64,000 nucleotides of DNA from Isoetes taiwanensis (GCA_021234155.1 JAJEKV010000017.1:923467-987466), one strand, 5' to 3'. Shown: positions 10,629-21,881, counted from the first letter of the stretch. Program-made: numbers and translations. Notes: a model not told the origin generated them from the letters alone.

Positions 10629-10930
10629 GGATTCCTTTACATTCTAGAATTTTTAGAGAACATTCTAGGACTTTACGGGAGACATTCTAGAGCTTTCAAT
10701 ATATATTCTAGAACTTTTGGAGAGTATTTCCCTATAGATTTTATTACATTCTGTAGATTCCCCTACATTCACAGAGCATACTAAAAACTTATTAGAACAA
10801 TTTGGAACTTTCACGGAAGAATTTTCTTGAATCCCCTAGATTCTCTTATGTTCTAGAACAGGAAAGATTCTAGAACTTTCTAAGGCCTTCAGAGAACATT
10901 CTAGAACTTTTCTTATTCAAGCAGAATGTT
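10629..10930. repeat. TTCTAGAA-rich short repeat array (copy 2)
   Basis: This is the counterpart of 2846-3172, with the same palindromic TTCTAGAA words and the same order of phrases but different small indels, for example near 10660-10720. It directly follows the end of copy 1 and so marks the duplication junction. Confidence 0.6.
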
Positions 10931-10999
10931 GGTCTATTTATCTTAATGGAAACATTTACCTTAAGTATATTTGAAAACAAATTGTTCATAGAATTAATG

Positions 11000-11060
11000 C
11001 TTGGTCTAGTGTGGGTTAGAATGGGGGCTCGGGGTCAATGGCCGTGGTCCCCCCACACAA
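11000..11060 (+). repeat. tRNA-promoter-like segment, copy 2 (B box lost)
   Basis: This aligns with 3246-3303 but reads CTTGGTCTAGTGTGGG at the A box and lacks the GAGGTTGAATCC B box, having GTGGTCCCCCC instead. The A-box region is recognisable and the B box is gone, so this copy should not support Pol III transcription. The change is one of the clustered GC-rich indels that separate the two large copies. Confidence 0.4.
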
Positions 11061-11139
11061 TTTAAAAGTTTTAAAAGCCTTTTCCTAAGGAATGAGCATT
11101 CAACTTGGGCAGAGGATCTTGGACTCCATCAAGGGTTGA

Positions 11140-11505
11140 GATCTCACCACGTGACAATAATTAAAGCAACATGAGCCATAGGGATCTATTACATATAATT
11201 CCCAAAGTCGGGGATGTGTGCCAAGCCACGTGGAGTTTTAAGATTCTGGATCGACGATGCGTGGACGGATCACTCTAGACCGTAGGATCGATTACACATA
11301 ATTCCTAAAGCCATGTGCACCGTAGGATGTGGGTCCCAAAGCAACGTGAGCCGTGGGATCTCGGGACCGACGAATCGAGATCGACAACCTCGACCGTAGG
11401 ATCGCTTACACATAATCGACACAAACTCCCAGGGCTTATCCGGGCCGTAGGATACGCCTCAAAACCACGCGGAGCCGTGGGATCTGGATCAACGGCGGTT
11501 GGAGG
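11140..11505. repeat. GATC-rich tandem block, ~120-bp unit (copy 2)
   Basis: This is the counterpart of 3390-3740 with the same ordered words (GTAGGATCGATTACACATAA near 11282, GTAGGATCGCTTACACATAA near 11395). Small insertions separate the units. It lies at the same relative place between the tRNA-like segment and the coding-looking stretch. Confidence 0.5.
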
Positions 11506-11509
11506 ACAA

Positions 11510-13400
11510 ACATAAGAACATATATATGTTATGATATATGTCTATCATAAGTAGGTGCTCACACATAAGCACAAAATTAGGATCATGTTTTAGGCTTTAG
11601 TGTTTGCATCAAACTTCATCGCCTAATTGCCAAAGGATGAAGTAAAGAACCACAGTGTATAGCCAAGATCAAGGTTCAATGGAAGAGCAAGTAGAGAGAG
11701 ATCGAAAAAGCCCAAGCCAAGCTTCACCTCAAACATTCTCAAAAGCGGCCTCAAGTAGAAGACCGCTGCCTAGCACAATGCCAAGATGAGAGATAACGCC
11801 GATCATGTCAAGATCCAGAAGCGCTACACTATCTAGGTTTGCACAACATCTTCGAGGCGAATCGAGGAGAAACACTTGATCCTTATGACACGAGTGTCCC
11901 CAACAACAAGAAGGGGGAACAACCCGGACATCCTCGGAAACTATGGCCACGACCTCAAGCCGATAGACGCCGAGGAATTTCTTGGGACAACTTCGACATC
12001 AACGGTTAACCGAGGAGGCAACCTCTCGTCGACCATAATGCAGCTTTGTATAGTGATGTTTGTATCATCTCGCACGGATGGAGATACACTTAAGAAAGGC
12101 TTACAACGGCGGGTTATGCCTATGCTTATTCAACAACTAGGTGATGGCTTCACAAATAATCCTACCAACAATTAGAAGAGAAGAAGCCCAACTTATCACC
12201 CGACATGATGGACCCCAACGCCAAGATAGAAACATTCGACAATCGTGAATCACAAGGACAACAACCAAAAGCACCTTCTAAAAAAGAGAGTTCAAGACAA
12301 TAGTCGGGCTATTCAAGGACATGAGCAGGTCTAGGGCGTAAAGTACTTCAACTCAAGGGTCAAGCTACGCAGATATAAGAGAGTACGTCATCCCGGATAA
12401 AGAAACCAATCACGAGAAGAGTCATGAGGTTTTACTCGCAAGGAAGATGCACATGTATTGAGGGACAATGGCCATAAACTAGAAGATGAAGGAATTCTTA
12501 GTACTTCCACGAAATCTTAGATGTAACATGAGGGTCATCAAGCTACTTACAACTTCGCATGCAACTTCGAACCCAAGGATCGAATGATTCAAAGGCAACT
12601 TATGAAGAGAACAACCCTGCAATGAACCAAACCAAAGGAATTGCACAACTTCAAGAGGCACCTCCAAAGATCTTCTTTGAACATTGTGAAGGGAAGCAAT
12701 TATTGCCCAAGAACAAGATTAAGAAGCGAGCCCGAATGTCAAGATCAATGACCATCACATCCTTAGTTAGCATGTGTGAAGCGAAACAAGTTTATTACGC
12801 GGCCAGCGAACGTGGAGAGCTCAAACATATCAAAGAGTCTACCAAATCGAGCACACAAATGACGTGACAAATAAGAGGATATAGACCTTCAACACCAACA
12901 AGACTAGAGGAACATCGACAACAATGCCATGGAGTACATGTGCACCTTGAAGGGAGACACCAAGGGGCCTAATAGCTTTAGAAAATTTGTAATCATAATA
13001 GTCTAAGCTATACAATGCCTTGCATGCATATTTTTCCTTGTTATTCCCCCCCCTCTCTCACAAAGATTAATGAGATCAAAGAAAAGAGATGCCTGACAAT
13101 TGGAAGAGGAAGCCGAAAGCATCATCCCTCAACAAGACTTCGGCGGATGGAGTTGGCACAACAATATCGGATCTTAGAGGCATCCTTAGCCAAGATGAAG
13201 AATTCAACGTGGAGGATGTTTGTCAACTAAAACCACCTTCAGGCTTTTGGGAAGTAACATAGAAGATTTCAAAGTGGTCAACCACGCCATCAAACCACCA
13301 AGAATGGGAAGTCTTTAATGAAGAAAGTTAACTCTACATCGAGGAGGAGCCCAGAGTCTCAAACCTGAAATAACATTACGATGCGGAGGCAAGATTGAGG
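11510..13400 (+). pseudogene. Decayed coding-looking stretch of the tandem unit, copy 2
   Basis: This is the counterpart of 3741-5600. Its best fragment is a 102-codon frame at 12559-12867 (KGKQLLPKNKIK-like core, then a basic stretch and SMCEAKQVYYAASERGELK), which in copy 1 is frameshifted. The Glu/Lys-rich C-terminal half could form a helix. A second fragment at 13015-13230 reads MELAQQYRILEASLAKMK, also partly seen in copy 1 at about 5350. Family unknown. Stops between the fragments show that this is not one intact gene. Confidence 0.3.
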
Positions 13401-14780
13401 AGCTACGATCATATAGTCAAGTATGATAGGCTTATGGATGATGACATCCATAATGGATTGAAGGGCATTTCCGTTCTCTCAGAAGGATTGCCCCAAGTTG
13501 AGCTAAGCGTCCAACGAAAGGGGAAGGAAAATGCATAAGCAAGAATTAAAATTATACACAATTATTAACGGACATCCAACATATTGAAACCACTTGCGAG
13601 ATTGATCACCGCTAAGAAGGAATCATTACTATAGGATAATTGTTGACCATGTGTAAAAGCTAGTACCTCCAAGGAATAATCCAATCGAATGAAAAGAAGT
13701 AATCAACAAGTCCAACCTTGTTATGATGACATCAATTCAATTGATAGAATATTCCAAGAGAGTAAATAACTAAGGAAAGGGATCTCTAGAATATAAAATG
13801 GAATAATACATGAAAGGTACATCTAAAAATAAGAAGTATATTAATCAAGAAGTAGTTTTGGGGCAAAAAGGAATTGTCATGATAATAAAACCTTGCAATT
13901 TAGAATTGTTATAAATAATTTAATAGCTCATCGCTTAGGGATAGATATGTTAAACATGATGGCTGCATCCATCATAAATGGTTAAATATGTTAGCTAAGG
14001 CTAGTAAATTAATGTGTTAGATAAGAAGCATATAACCTCTTAAGGTAAATAGAATGGCTAAGATGCTATGACAACATCAATCGAGGGGATAGGATACATT
14101 GAGGGTGTAAGGACCATTTTCTTACGAAGAAAGTGGGGCTCAATCTTAGGACTGAACCCTACCTACATCTTAGGGGTTGAATCATCATCAAATGGTCGAC
14201 CCTTAAAATAGAGTTCGCTCCATAGTAGCCAAGCGAGATAGAGCATAAGATGGATAGATGCTTAATGTCTATGTGTCCTTCGAGATGCAAGATTGACGGT
14301 GGTAGCCAACCGCATTCAAAGCAGGGGAGCCGAATCAATGGAAGCAATGCAACGCTAAGTCGTCCCCAAAAATTAGACACCGATTGCTTGCCCAGCTTGG
14401 CTTGTGGCGATGAGCCCGCACCCACTTCGGGCTTGTTGGAAGGACAAGAGAAATGGGAACACTCTAATTTCAGCCAAACTTCCGGACCACCACTACCTTA
14501 ACTCATATCATTTCCAAGCAATTCCCTCTTCAATTCCCAACCTCTGAATTGTACTCCCATCACCTTACTCTTATGGCCTTACTTATATCTACATATCCTT
14601 TGCTCTGGATCTTCAACTAAATCATTACTGCAAGAGCATTAACAGGATTTACAAGATTTTGTCTTCTTCGAATCTTTGCTTACATCTACTTTGAGATGTT
14701 CAATTTCCTTTGGTTCAACTCGGGTTAAAGACTCTGAGGGTTCTCACCTTTCACATTGATTGCTACCTCAAAATTACAAA
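13401..14780. other. Non-coding part of tandem unit copy 2
   Basis: Counterpart of 5601-6950. It is AT-rich with no gene seen. The frames at 14159-14425 and 14250-14501 overlap each other on opposite strands and are not conserved in copy 1, so I treat them as chance. Confidence 0.6.
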
Positions 14781-14936
14781 CTTTTCTGCTATGGATATAG
14801 CACAACATTTATTTATGTTAATTTTGCTTGCATGTTTAATTTTGAGTAGCCAACTCTATGGTTCACTCACCTTATTGTACCTTTTTCTATAATTAATAAA
14901 AAAATCCCATTCACTCAAAAAAAAAAAAAAAAAAAA
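14780..14936 (+). mobile_element. Poly(A)-tailed LINE 3' end (L1-like), copy 2
   Basis: Counterpart of 6951-7139, with the same TTCTATAATTAATAAAAAAA phrase but an A-run of 20 at 14917-14936 instead of 13. The longer run shows normal homopolymer length change between the copies. As in copy 1, the boundary with the GC-rich stretch is sharp. Confidence 0.45.
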
Positions 14937-15560
14937 GGGGGACAAGAGAGCCGAGCTGGTGGCTATTTGAACGTGAGGCGCGACATAGGTGCGCCCAGTG
15001 CCTGAGCCAGGCCGGGATATAGGTTGAGGGGGCACTTGGGACTCTTGTTTCTGGGGAAGCTGCGGGACCACCATGCTGGAATGGTAAAGGTGGCACACTA
15101 CAAACAACACATAAACCCCACACCTCGTTCGAGGTCACGCTCTACCGCGATTCAGTGGTTGCCCATGAAGAAGCCTTGAGATCATCGTGTCCATTGAAAC
15201 GGGGGCCCATCGTCTTTGGCTTCGAAGATCGGGTTGGTGTTGGGTTAGCCGGGAGCCAGACGTGCTTTGTCGATGTTACCAGGGGTTGTTTGAGGATGAA
15301 AGCCATGCCTTCCGGAGACACATCCAGCCTATAGTGATTAGGGCTCGCTACATTCTCTTAGTGCGACCTGGTGTGCCCCCCGCATCGAGCCTCAAGCAGC
15401 CGTCGATTCGATCCCTTGGCTCCCTACCTCCGGAGAGGTTTTGGATCCGGGGCTCACCTCGCCCTACCACCGAGGTGCCGGGGAATTCATATGTATATTT
15501 ATGCGTCAGGCCCGGCCGAGTTTGTTGCTGCGGCGGTTTTCCTCCCTAAGGGGGTTTTAA
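14937..15560. other. GC-rich segment of tandem unit copy 2
   Basis: Counterpart of 7140-7760 with many 1-8 bp differences. Frames at 15187-15549 and 15371-15673 differ from those of copy 1, so no shared protein is supported. The density of indels is among the highest of the whole duplication. Confidence 0.5.
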
Positions 15561-17647
15561 AGAAACACACTCGGAAACTGGCAGGCACGCAGTCCTTGAC
15601 CCGATTAGCATCCTTTGCCGATCCTATAAGAAGAAAGAAGATCCTTCAATGGGAGATGTATCCTTACCGCTGAAAGCGGACGTGCGACTACAAAAGATCT
15701 TGAGAAGCTTTTGCATCTAAACTGTAGATAGAATGCATGGGTCGGCTCATTTGCACCTAGGAATGAGCTAGCCTAGCTCTTAATTAAATTATTAAAAGTC
15801 TGTGAACCGTATAACTACATAAATTATATAATCTTGAAGTATACTATTATGTATGGCATCGATAGCAAAGCATGAGGGTCATGTATCATAAACTTTAATG
15901 TCTTGTTGATAAATTATATGTTCATAATAACGCTGCATAAATAGTTTTGTCCTGTGCATGATATCTTTAGTATCGAGAAAAGAAAGATAATAATTACATA
16001 AAATCTTAGTTAAACCATGTAATTGTAAAGGATGTGAATTCCTTCCAAAGGCATTTAAGTATTAAACCTTCATGATTGTCCCTGATAAGTGTAATAAAAT
16101 TTGTCTATCTTCTCATAAGTATAGCAACTATAAAGTATTATAAATACATGTAAGGTTGATACATCATTCATCCACTAGGATGATAGAGTCACACGCTCAA
16201 CACTTTGGAAAAATGGTAAAACCTAAGCCATATGATAAATAAAATAAAATATGGCTAGGTTTATACTTTTCAAAATAAGTATCCTCGATAATGTATGATG
16301 ACATATCTTAAAAGGTCGTAAAGTTATCATATAACATGGTTAAATATCATACTATTGGAAGCAATATATCCAATACTACTATAATGTTAGTATAAAATAT
16401 TATTATCCGGTCATTAATATAATTGCATGCATTAAAGGAAGTCCAAAGAGGGATCATGCGGGGTCCAAGACCCAATGCTTAATTAAGACGTTAACGGATG
16501 CTGGCCGACATTACAGCCGATTGGTGGAGGAAATAAGAAGATATCTTCTAGCGTGTATCCACAACCATCGACAATTGCATAGATGAAGCTCTGATCGACA
16601 ATTGCATAGATGAAGCTTTCGCATCGTTCGACATGACTATCGACAAGATTGGTTGAAGCTCTGATCCGACAATTGCAATGAACCTTGCTCCAAGATGGCC
16701 GGACCATTCGGGATAACCAAAAGTGTAGGTAACCAATCCTATAAGTTGGACCTCGCCAACATTAGACTTTTTGAAGGTCCATAGTGTTTTTCAGAAGTTC
16801 CCTGGCAAAACACACTCCATAATCCGGTAGGAAGTACACCTGAGATTGTTCCAGGATGATTCTTGTCGATCCTAAAGAAGACAAGAAGATCTCAATTCTC
16901 CAATACCTAGTGAAAGGGACACTTACCGCTGAAGACACTTTCGACGAAATCACTACAAATAGATCTTGAGAATTTGCAGGTCCCACAACTCATGGAGCAA
17001 TGCAAAATACGGCTCGTCAGAAGCAGTAAAGCAGTAATCATCCGAGCCCAAAGAGTGAAGGTAGATTAAAAAGTCTACTTCTGTCCCGGCGGGACACTTT
17101 ACCTTTGAGTTCCAAAGAGGTCATTCGGGCATGCATTGATAGGAAAGCCCCAAAAATCTTTTGGTCAATGCTTCCTACTACGGAGGACCCTATCCTTCAC
17201 CCCAAAGTTTGGGAAGGACTCTATCCTCCACGCCAAAAGGCAACTAAAGGTGTAGGCATAAGTGAGCATCCTAGGCATGATAGAAATACCTATTTAGTCT
17301 CCACAATACGATGGAAGAAACATAATCTTTCTATGCGGAGATATGCCTTTTATTCATGTAAAATATCATTTAATGGGTGGTTTCCCCAACCAACCCTTAT
17401 AATAATTAAACGTATTCTAGCGTAGTGTTGGACCCTCAAGCCAATAGGAGAGTCTACTTCGGAGGAAGGTCACATCATAAGACTTGCAACACATAATTTT
17501 GTCACGATGTGTTGTAAGGAACGATGTGGAACCTTAAGTAGGAAATTTTGGAACTATGTTAATAATAATAATAATGGTGTAAGCTATAAAATTTTGTGAA
17601 TAATAGATGATAAAGTAAGAGGAAGGAAGAAGGAAGAAGGAAGAAAC
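15561..17647. other. AT-rich part of tandem unit copy 2 with 22-bp repeats
   Basis: Counterpart of 7813-9719. The 22-bp repeat lies at 16569-16590 and 16596-16617. The internal repeat is clearer here: 15600-15705 and about 16850-16975 share CGATCCTATAAGAAGA / CGATCCTAAAGAAGA, GGGACACTTACCGCTGAAG or CTTACCGCTGAAAG, and ACTACAAA.AGATCTTGAGAA. No gene is supported. Confidence 0.5.
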
Positions 17648-18180
17648 TTTTAATGTCCACGGAACCCAATCGGGTTATGGGACCACAAAAAACAAAGCTG
17701 GATCGAAGTCCCTAACTGAACAAGGGACCAAGCCCACGTAACAAACCATAATCACCATGGCCCGTGATTAAAACCACACCAAAATCATTGATGACTACGA
17801 TTCAAAAATCCATGCTATTGCAAGAAGCAATAAGCATACCTCCAAATGCACAAGACTTCACCAAACGCCGAACCGTGAATCTCTTCACAACCTGGTGCCG
17901 GAAAACCGACGCCTCAACGCCAATCGCCTGTACGCTGCTAGTGGAAGCGGCGTCCGAGAAACCGCCGTGGAAATCTTCAGCAGGAGGTGCTCTCCTCACC
18001 AAACGCCCAATCGAATCCGTGCATGCTCTCAGCGCGATACGCCAGCACGCTTTGCGCGCGCCACCCATCATCAGAGACTCTCCCAGCGCCATCCATCACT
18101 ACTCGTGACAACTCCGTGGGCTTCAAAGTGCCAGTAGCGGGCGGTCACGGGCGTCCAGCAAAATCGACTAGGGCAAGTTG
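17648..18180 (-). mobile_element. Antisense RTE-like LINE 3' end, copy 2
   Basis: Counterpart of 9720-10240 with the same minus-strand terminal box at 17648-17684. The CATAC/CTTATTGC phrase is at about 17827-17845. The frames at 17764-18108 and 17802-18092 overlap on opposite strands. No reverse-transcriptase motif is seen, so it is a truncated copy carried along with the duplication. Confidence 0.5.
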
Positions 18181-18731
18181 CTAAGAGGCAATAATGGAAT
18201 AAAGGAGAATGACTCCCTTACCATAGTAAGATATTAAACAATGATGTTAAGTAAGAGGGTGAAAGACTCCCTTACCATAGTATGATATTAAACAATGATG
18301 TGTTATAGAAATTAAAACTTAAATATTACCTTGGGGTATTGTGTTGTAAAATTATATGCATCAAATGTATTGCAGTGGTATGCGGTTTCCAAGGTGGGGA
18401 CGCATGATGCCGAGACAAAGATCAAGTCAAGGTGGGGAGAATGTGATCGTTCCAAAGATATATACGCCCCAAATCGATATTATATTGTTGCCAACTGCAT
18501 ACGTCACCCGGATGACATGTACTTGGTGGTCGTAATAGGTTGCACCTAGGGGCAAGAGTTGCACCTAGGGGGCAACCCGGAATGTTGTGCATGTTAAATA
18601 AACATACACAATTAATAACCCCATGGACCCCATTGCCAAATGGCTAAACCCCATTTGGCCAATGTCTAACCTAACCCTAAGGGTTTCTATAAAAGGGCTT
18701 CCCTTAAACCACACTAACCCTAAGGGTTTCT
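18181..18731. other. 3' spacer of tandem unit copy 2, then telo-box/TATA stretch
   Basis: After the end of the duplication near 18564 the sequence is new. The phrase CTAACCCTAAGGGTTTCT occurs exactly twice, at 18671-18688 and 18714-18731, the first followed by ATAAAAGGGC. A telo-box-like AACCCTAA next to TATAAAAGG resembles a plant promoter core, but no gene follows, only a SINE. I therefore list it as a possible promoter remnant. Confidence 0.35.
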
Positions 18732-18906
18732 GGGCGTTTGGTCTAGTGGTAACACACTAGTTCCTTAGCAATGTGGTCTCGAGTTCGAGATTGCCCAGAA
18801 TCGCACTCGGTACTGTTGGGGGTCAAATCCCAACAAACGCAATGTAAGGTGGTTGGGGGCACACATGTCCAGTTGGATGCTGCCTAGTGGCGTGACGTTA
18901 AAACTA

Positions 18907-18948
<42 letters not shown>

Positions 18949-18951
18949 CTT
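18732..18951 (+). mobile_element. tRNA-derived SINE with (CTAT)n tail
   Basis: The head GGGCGTTTGGTCTAGTGG has a Pol III A box at 18739-18750 and a B box, GAGTTCGAGAT, at 18781-18791. This matches a tRNA-type internal promoter. The body has a 7-bp perfect stem (TGTTGGG..CCCAACA) near 18814-18835. The element ends GTGGCGTGACGTTAAAAC and then about eleven CTAT repeats to 18951. The GACGTTAAAA end followed by a tetranucleotide microsatellite is like the 3' ends of the RTE-like LINEs in this window (GGACGATAAAA plus a microsatellite). This suggests, but does not prove, that the SINE is moved by that LINE. No target-site duplication is clear. Confidence 0.7.
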
Positions 18952-19309
18952 TGCTGGCTAGGCAATAGGCTGGTTTAGTATGTTAGCCCGAGATCATAAG
19001 CTCTAACAAAGGAACCTAACTCTGGATGTTTAGATAGATAGATTAGATGATATTCTTCATTTCAGTTCTGTGATGATATTGGTATTTCATTCTGTGACCT
19101 CCATATATTGGGAAGGGGGGTAGAGGCCTAAAGCTTGTGTAGCAGATGATCATAGGTAGCCTACTAGCTCCCAATTATTGCGGCCCGTGCACAGGAGCCC
19201 GCCTGGTTGTGGGTGGCGGGGCTAGACCGGTTGACAAGGGGGAACTTGTCCCATCACGGATTGACCCCTCTGGTGTGTAAAGCCTACCAGGGGTCTATGC
19301 GGGCTAGGC
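18952..19309. other. Spacer, GC-rich towards its right end
   Basis: No gene seen. 19170-19309 is GC-rich and appears to continue on the far side of the TIR element at about 20319, so the element probably sits inside an older GC-rich sequence. Confidence 0.4.
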
Positions 19310-20318
19310 TTAACACTAGAGTTGTCTCAGGGACCTATTTGGGTTCATCAACCCGTATGGGTCCCTCAATCCCTTCTCCATATTAGGGACTAGTTCTTCA
19401 TGATACTTATGAGATTTTAAATATGAACACCTGAATTGTAAGATTAACTCGAAGTTGTACCACCATATTCAATGGCAAAATAAAATTCTTCACAAGTTTG
19501 GCATAATCGCACCTTGAAATACACTCAAATCAATGGTTTCGGTGATATGATATAATCTCATGACACCCAACATGGAATACAAATTTCAAGATAACATTAA
19601 TTTTCTATGAACTTAGCCTACAAATGCCACTCATTTTTCAAATTTCATGTGATTTCATAAAAATTTGATGTATCAATGAGCAAGTCATAATTTCAATCCT
19701 TGAGAGACCCAGTCAGGTCCCTAAGGAATTTCTGAAAAACAGACATCCAGGAACCATTTCATATCTATGATATTTGAATCAGAATATGAATGTGAAGATA
19801 CTATTATTTTTCAACGGAAATGATACTAAGTACTACATATCTTGCTAAATGGATTTCATTTTTTCAAAAAGTGGAGTAAAATTATGAATTTTCAAAATTT
19901 TGACCCTGGGGGGACCTAACTGGGTCCATAAAGGATTTCTAGACTTCAAAATTTAACGAATTATTTCTCGAAAATTCTACCATAGATTTTTCTAATTCTT
20001 CTTGTGATAGATTTCTCATATCATGATTTACAAGATGGAAGAATTAGAATTCCTAGGAAAAACCATTTTTGCAAAATAATGTGAGAAATGTTAAAGACTT
20101 TGAGAATAAACTTGACCCCTTTGCATTCGGCTCCATATTATGTTTGGGAATAGAAGCTTTCTATGTTTTTCATCAATTTTTCCTTATATGTACACTTATG
20201 GAGGACAACATATTGTGAGTATGTAGACAAATTCTTTATCTCGGAGCTATAATAGAATTTCAAAAAAAGTGTACGAATGAACCCATTTGGGTTCATCAAG
20301 GGACAACTCTAATGTTAA
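19310..20318. mobile_element. 1.0 kb non-autonomous TIR element
   Basis: The ends TTAACACTAGAGTTGTCTC at 19310 and, inverted, TTAACATTAGAGTTGTCCC at 20318 are terminal inverted repeats of about 19 bp with few mismatches. Just inside each end are GGGTTCATCAA-type palindromic words (19341 and 20289). The interior is AT-rich with no long frame and no transposase, as expected for a non-autonomous DNA transposon. The sequences outside look like parts of one GC-rich stretch, which supports an insertion. I cannot see a confident target-site duplication, so the superfamily is open. Confidence 0.6.
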
Positions 20319-20844
20319 TGGCTTGTTAGTGAGTGTGGGCAAGGCATGAGCTCGACACTCTTGGGGTGATGCATCACCTTCCATGGAGTTAAGTCGAATA
20401 CGGGCAGTGGCCCTCTAGCCGCCCGTGATGGGCACGGATGCCTCTGGAGGGGAGGTGACTCTCCTCCTGCCTCATCGGGGCTGGGGAGATGCAACCCAGT
20501 AGCAGTAGCCCCTCTGGCTATTCACCCGACAGGCTACGGTCAGGTCCCAACACATTTCAACCTACTCTGCAAAATGTGCACGGGAGGGGCGGATGGAGTG
20601 GACTACCCTTAGCCATGTTCTTATGCCAGCCAAATCCATGTGCCATGAATTCTGTCTGCAATGACTTCTGGAGGCCCAAGCCGTCAGTCATACCCCCTTG
20701 AGTCTGAGCCCTGGATAGGATCCCCCTTTGCTGTTAGTGTTCATGTTGATGTTGTTATATTGATGAGGATATGATGTTTCACCCTTCGGGGTGATTGTAT
20801 TGTTATATTATGTCATGTGCTCATGTTTATTCACGCTTTCGCAG
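20319..20844 (+). other. GC-rich leader to the unknown spliced gene
   Basis: GC-rich sequence with no supportable long frame, then a T-rich stretch (20740-20840) ending in TTTCGCAG at 20837-20844, a plausible 3' splice site for the following frame. Could be 5' UTR and an intron of the gene below, or part of another element. Confidence 0.35.
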
Positions 20845-21881
20845 ATAGGTCGACCCGAAGGGAGACGGGTGAATGACGCATCCACTCTTCCCTTGCTGGC
20901 TCATTCCACTGGGAGTGGTGTCAGGTGGATGGCCCCTGCCAGTTTGGCTGTCAGGGGGAATGCTCCGCCTATACGGTGTGTGCACCGTAGACGTCACATC
21001 ATAAGTCTTAACCCTTCGCTGACTTATGTTGAGTGTAGTCCTTCGACGAAGACGCCGTGCAAGACCACTGAAGATGGCAAGATTTTTTGGTCTTATGTTA
21101 ATAATATCAAGAATAACATGTGCCAAAACGTCCACAAGGGTGAAGAAACTCGGGATGCTTTGACGCGGAAAAAGAGGCGATCAAAGCGGCATTAGAAGAA
21201 GAATATCCTGAGCTCAAGTCAGGAGACATATCATGGAGGAAGGTTGTAAAACATTGTGGTCAGCATGTTAAAGCCACCAGGTATTAGGCTCTTCAAGATG
21301 ACTACCATTGTACTCATGATTGATTTATATTTTGCAGAGGTAATCAGAAAAAGCAGTTGATAGAATTGGCAGAAGCTGTGGGAGTCTCGATAGACGCAGT
21401 GGCAAAACCTCTAGGGTGGACTGATGATGAATTTGAAGTACATCATCTCTAATAATTTCAAAGGGGTAGATAGAATTGCGTCAGCTTTGAAGTCGAGGTA
21501 TGACAAAGCAAGTGGCAGCTATAGTGCCAATAAGACTGGGTCTGGCGGTTATGAGGGTACTAATAACTTATTTGTAAGTATAAATTTGGTTTATAATTTA
21601 GGTTCTCACATTGAATACTAACATTAGTTTTGGGTGCTCAGGCTCAACATAGGGCACTGTTCAAGAGAAATGTTGTAAAGACAAACGCGAAAAGGCCTTC
21701 AAAAAATGCAATCGTGCGGCCATTTAATATGCCTATACGCGTGAACGGGGCGAGGTATGTATCATTCACTACATAATTATTTGCGACTTCAACGATCTAA
21801 TTGTTGTGATATGCTATAATACAGGTAGGTGAAGGCGAAGATGAGGCCGATCACTCGGGAAGTGAGCATAGCAACAATTAA
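20845..21881 (+). pseudogene. Broken multi-exon gene of unknown function
   Basis: Four exon-like blocks are bounded by good splice sites: 20845-21280 (TTTCGCAG before, CAG/GTATTA after), 21338-21573 (TTTTGCAG before, TTT/GTAAGT after), 21642-21754 (GTGCTCAG before, GAG/GTATGT after) and 21835-21881 (ATACAG before, TAA end). Peptides look protein-like: ALEEEYPELKSGDISWRK, LIELAEAVGVSIDAVAK, LFKRNVVKTNAKRPSK and an acidic end GEGEDEADHSGSEHSNN. Block 1 needs a frameshift near 21175 and block 2 one near 21425, and joining block 3 to 4 gives a stop, so the gene is probably broken. I recognise no family. It may be a transposon-carried or host gene. Confidence 0.5.

Larger units (their letters stand above)
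10629..18564. repeat. Tandem segmental duplication, copy 2 (7.94 kb)
   Basis: This is the second head-to-tail copy of the 2846-10628 block. Its right end is set by the last shared phrase, TTGCACCTAGGGGCAAGAG near 18540-18564, after which the sequence has no counterpart in copy 1. The slightly greater length comes from many small insertions. Equivalent positions are offset by about 7783 bp at the left end and about 7930 bp at the right, which shows indels accumulating along the unit. Reading frames are not conserved between the copies, which argues against a selected protein inside the unit. Confidence 0.85.

Noticed and set aside
18671-18731. Interstitial telomere repeat
   Set aside because: Only isolated AACCCTAA words in a palindromic phrase that occurs twice. 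No tandem (CCCTAAA)n.
18732-18800. A functional tRNA gene
   Set aside because: A and B boxes are present, but there is no complete cloverleaf with acceptor and anticodon stems, and the sequence continues into a SINE body and microsatellite tail.
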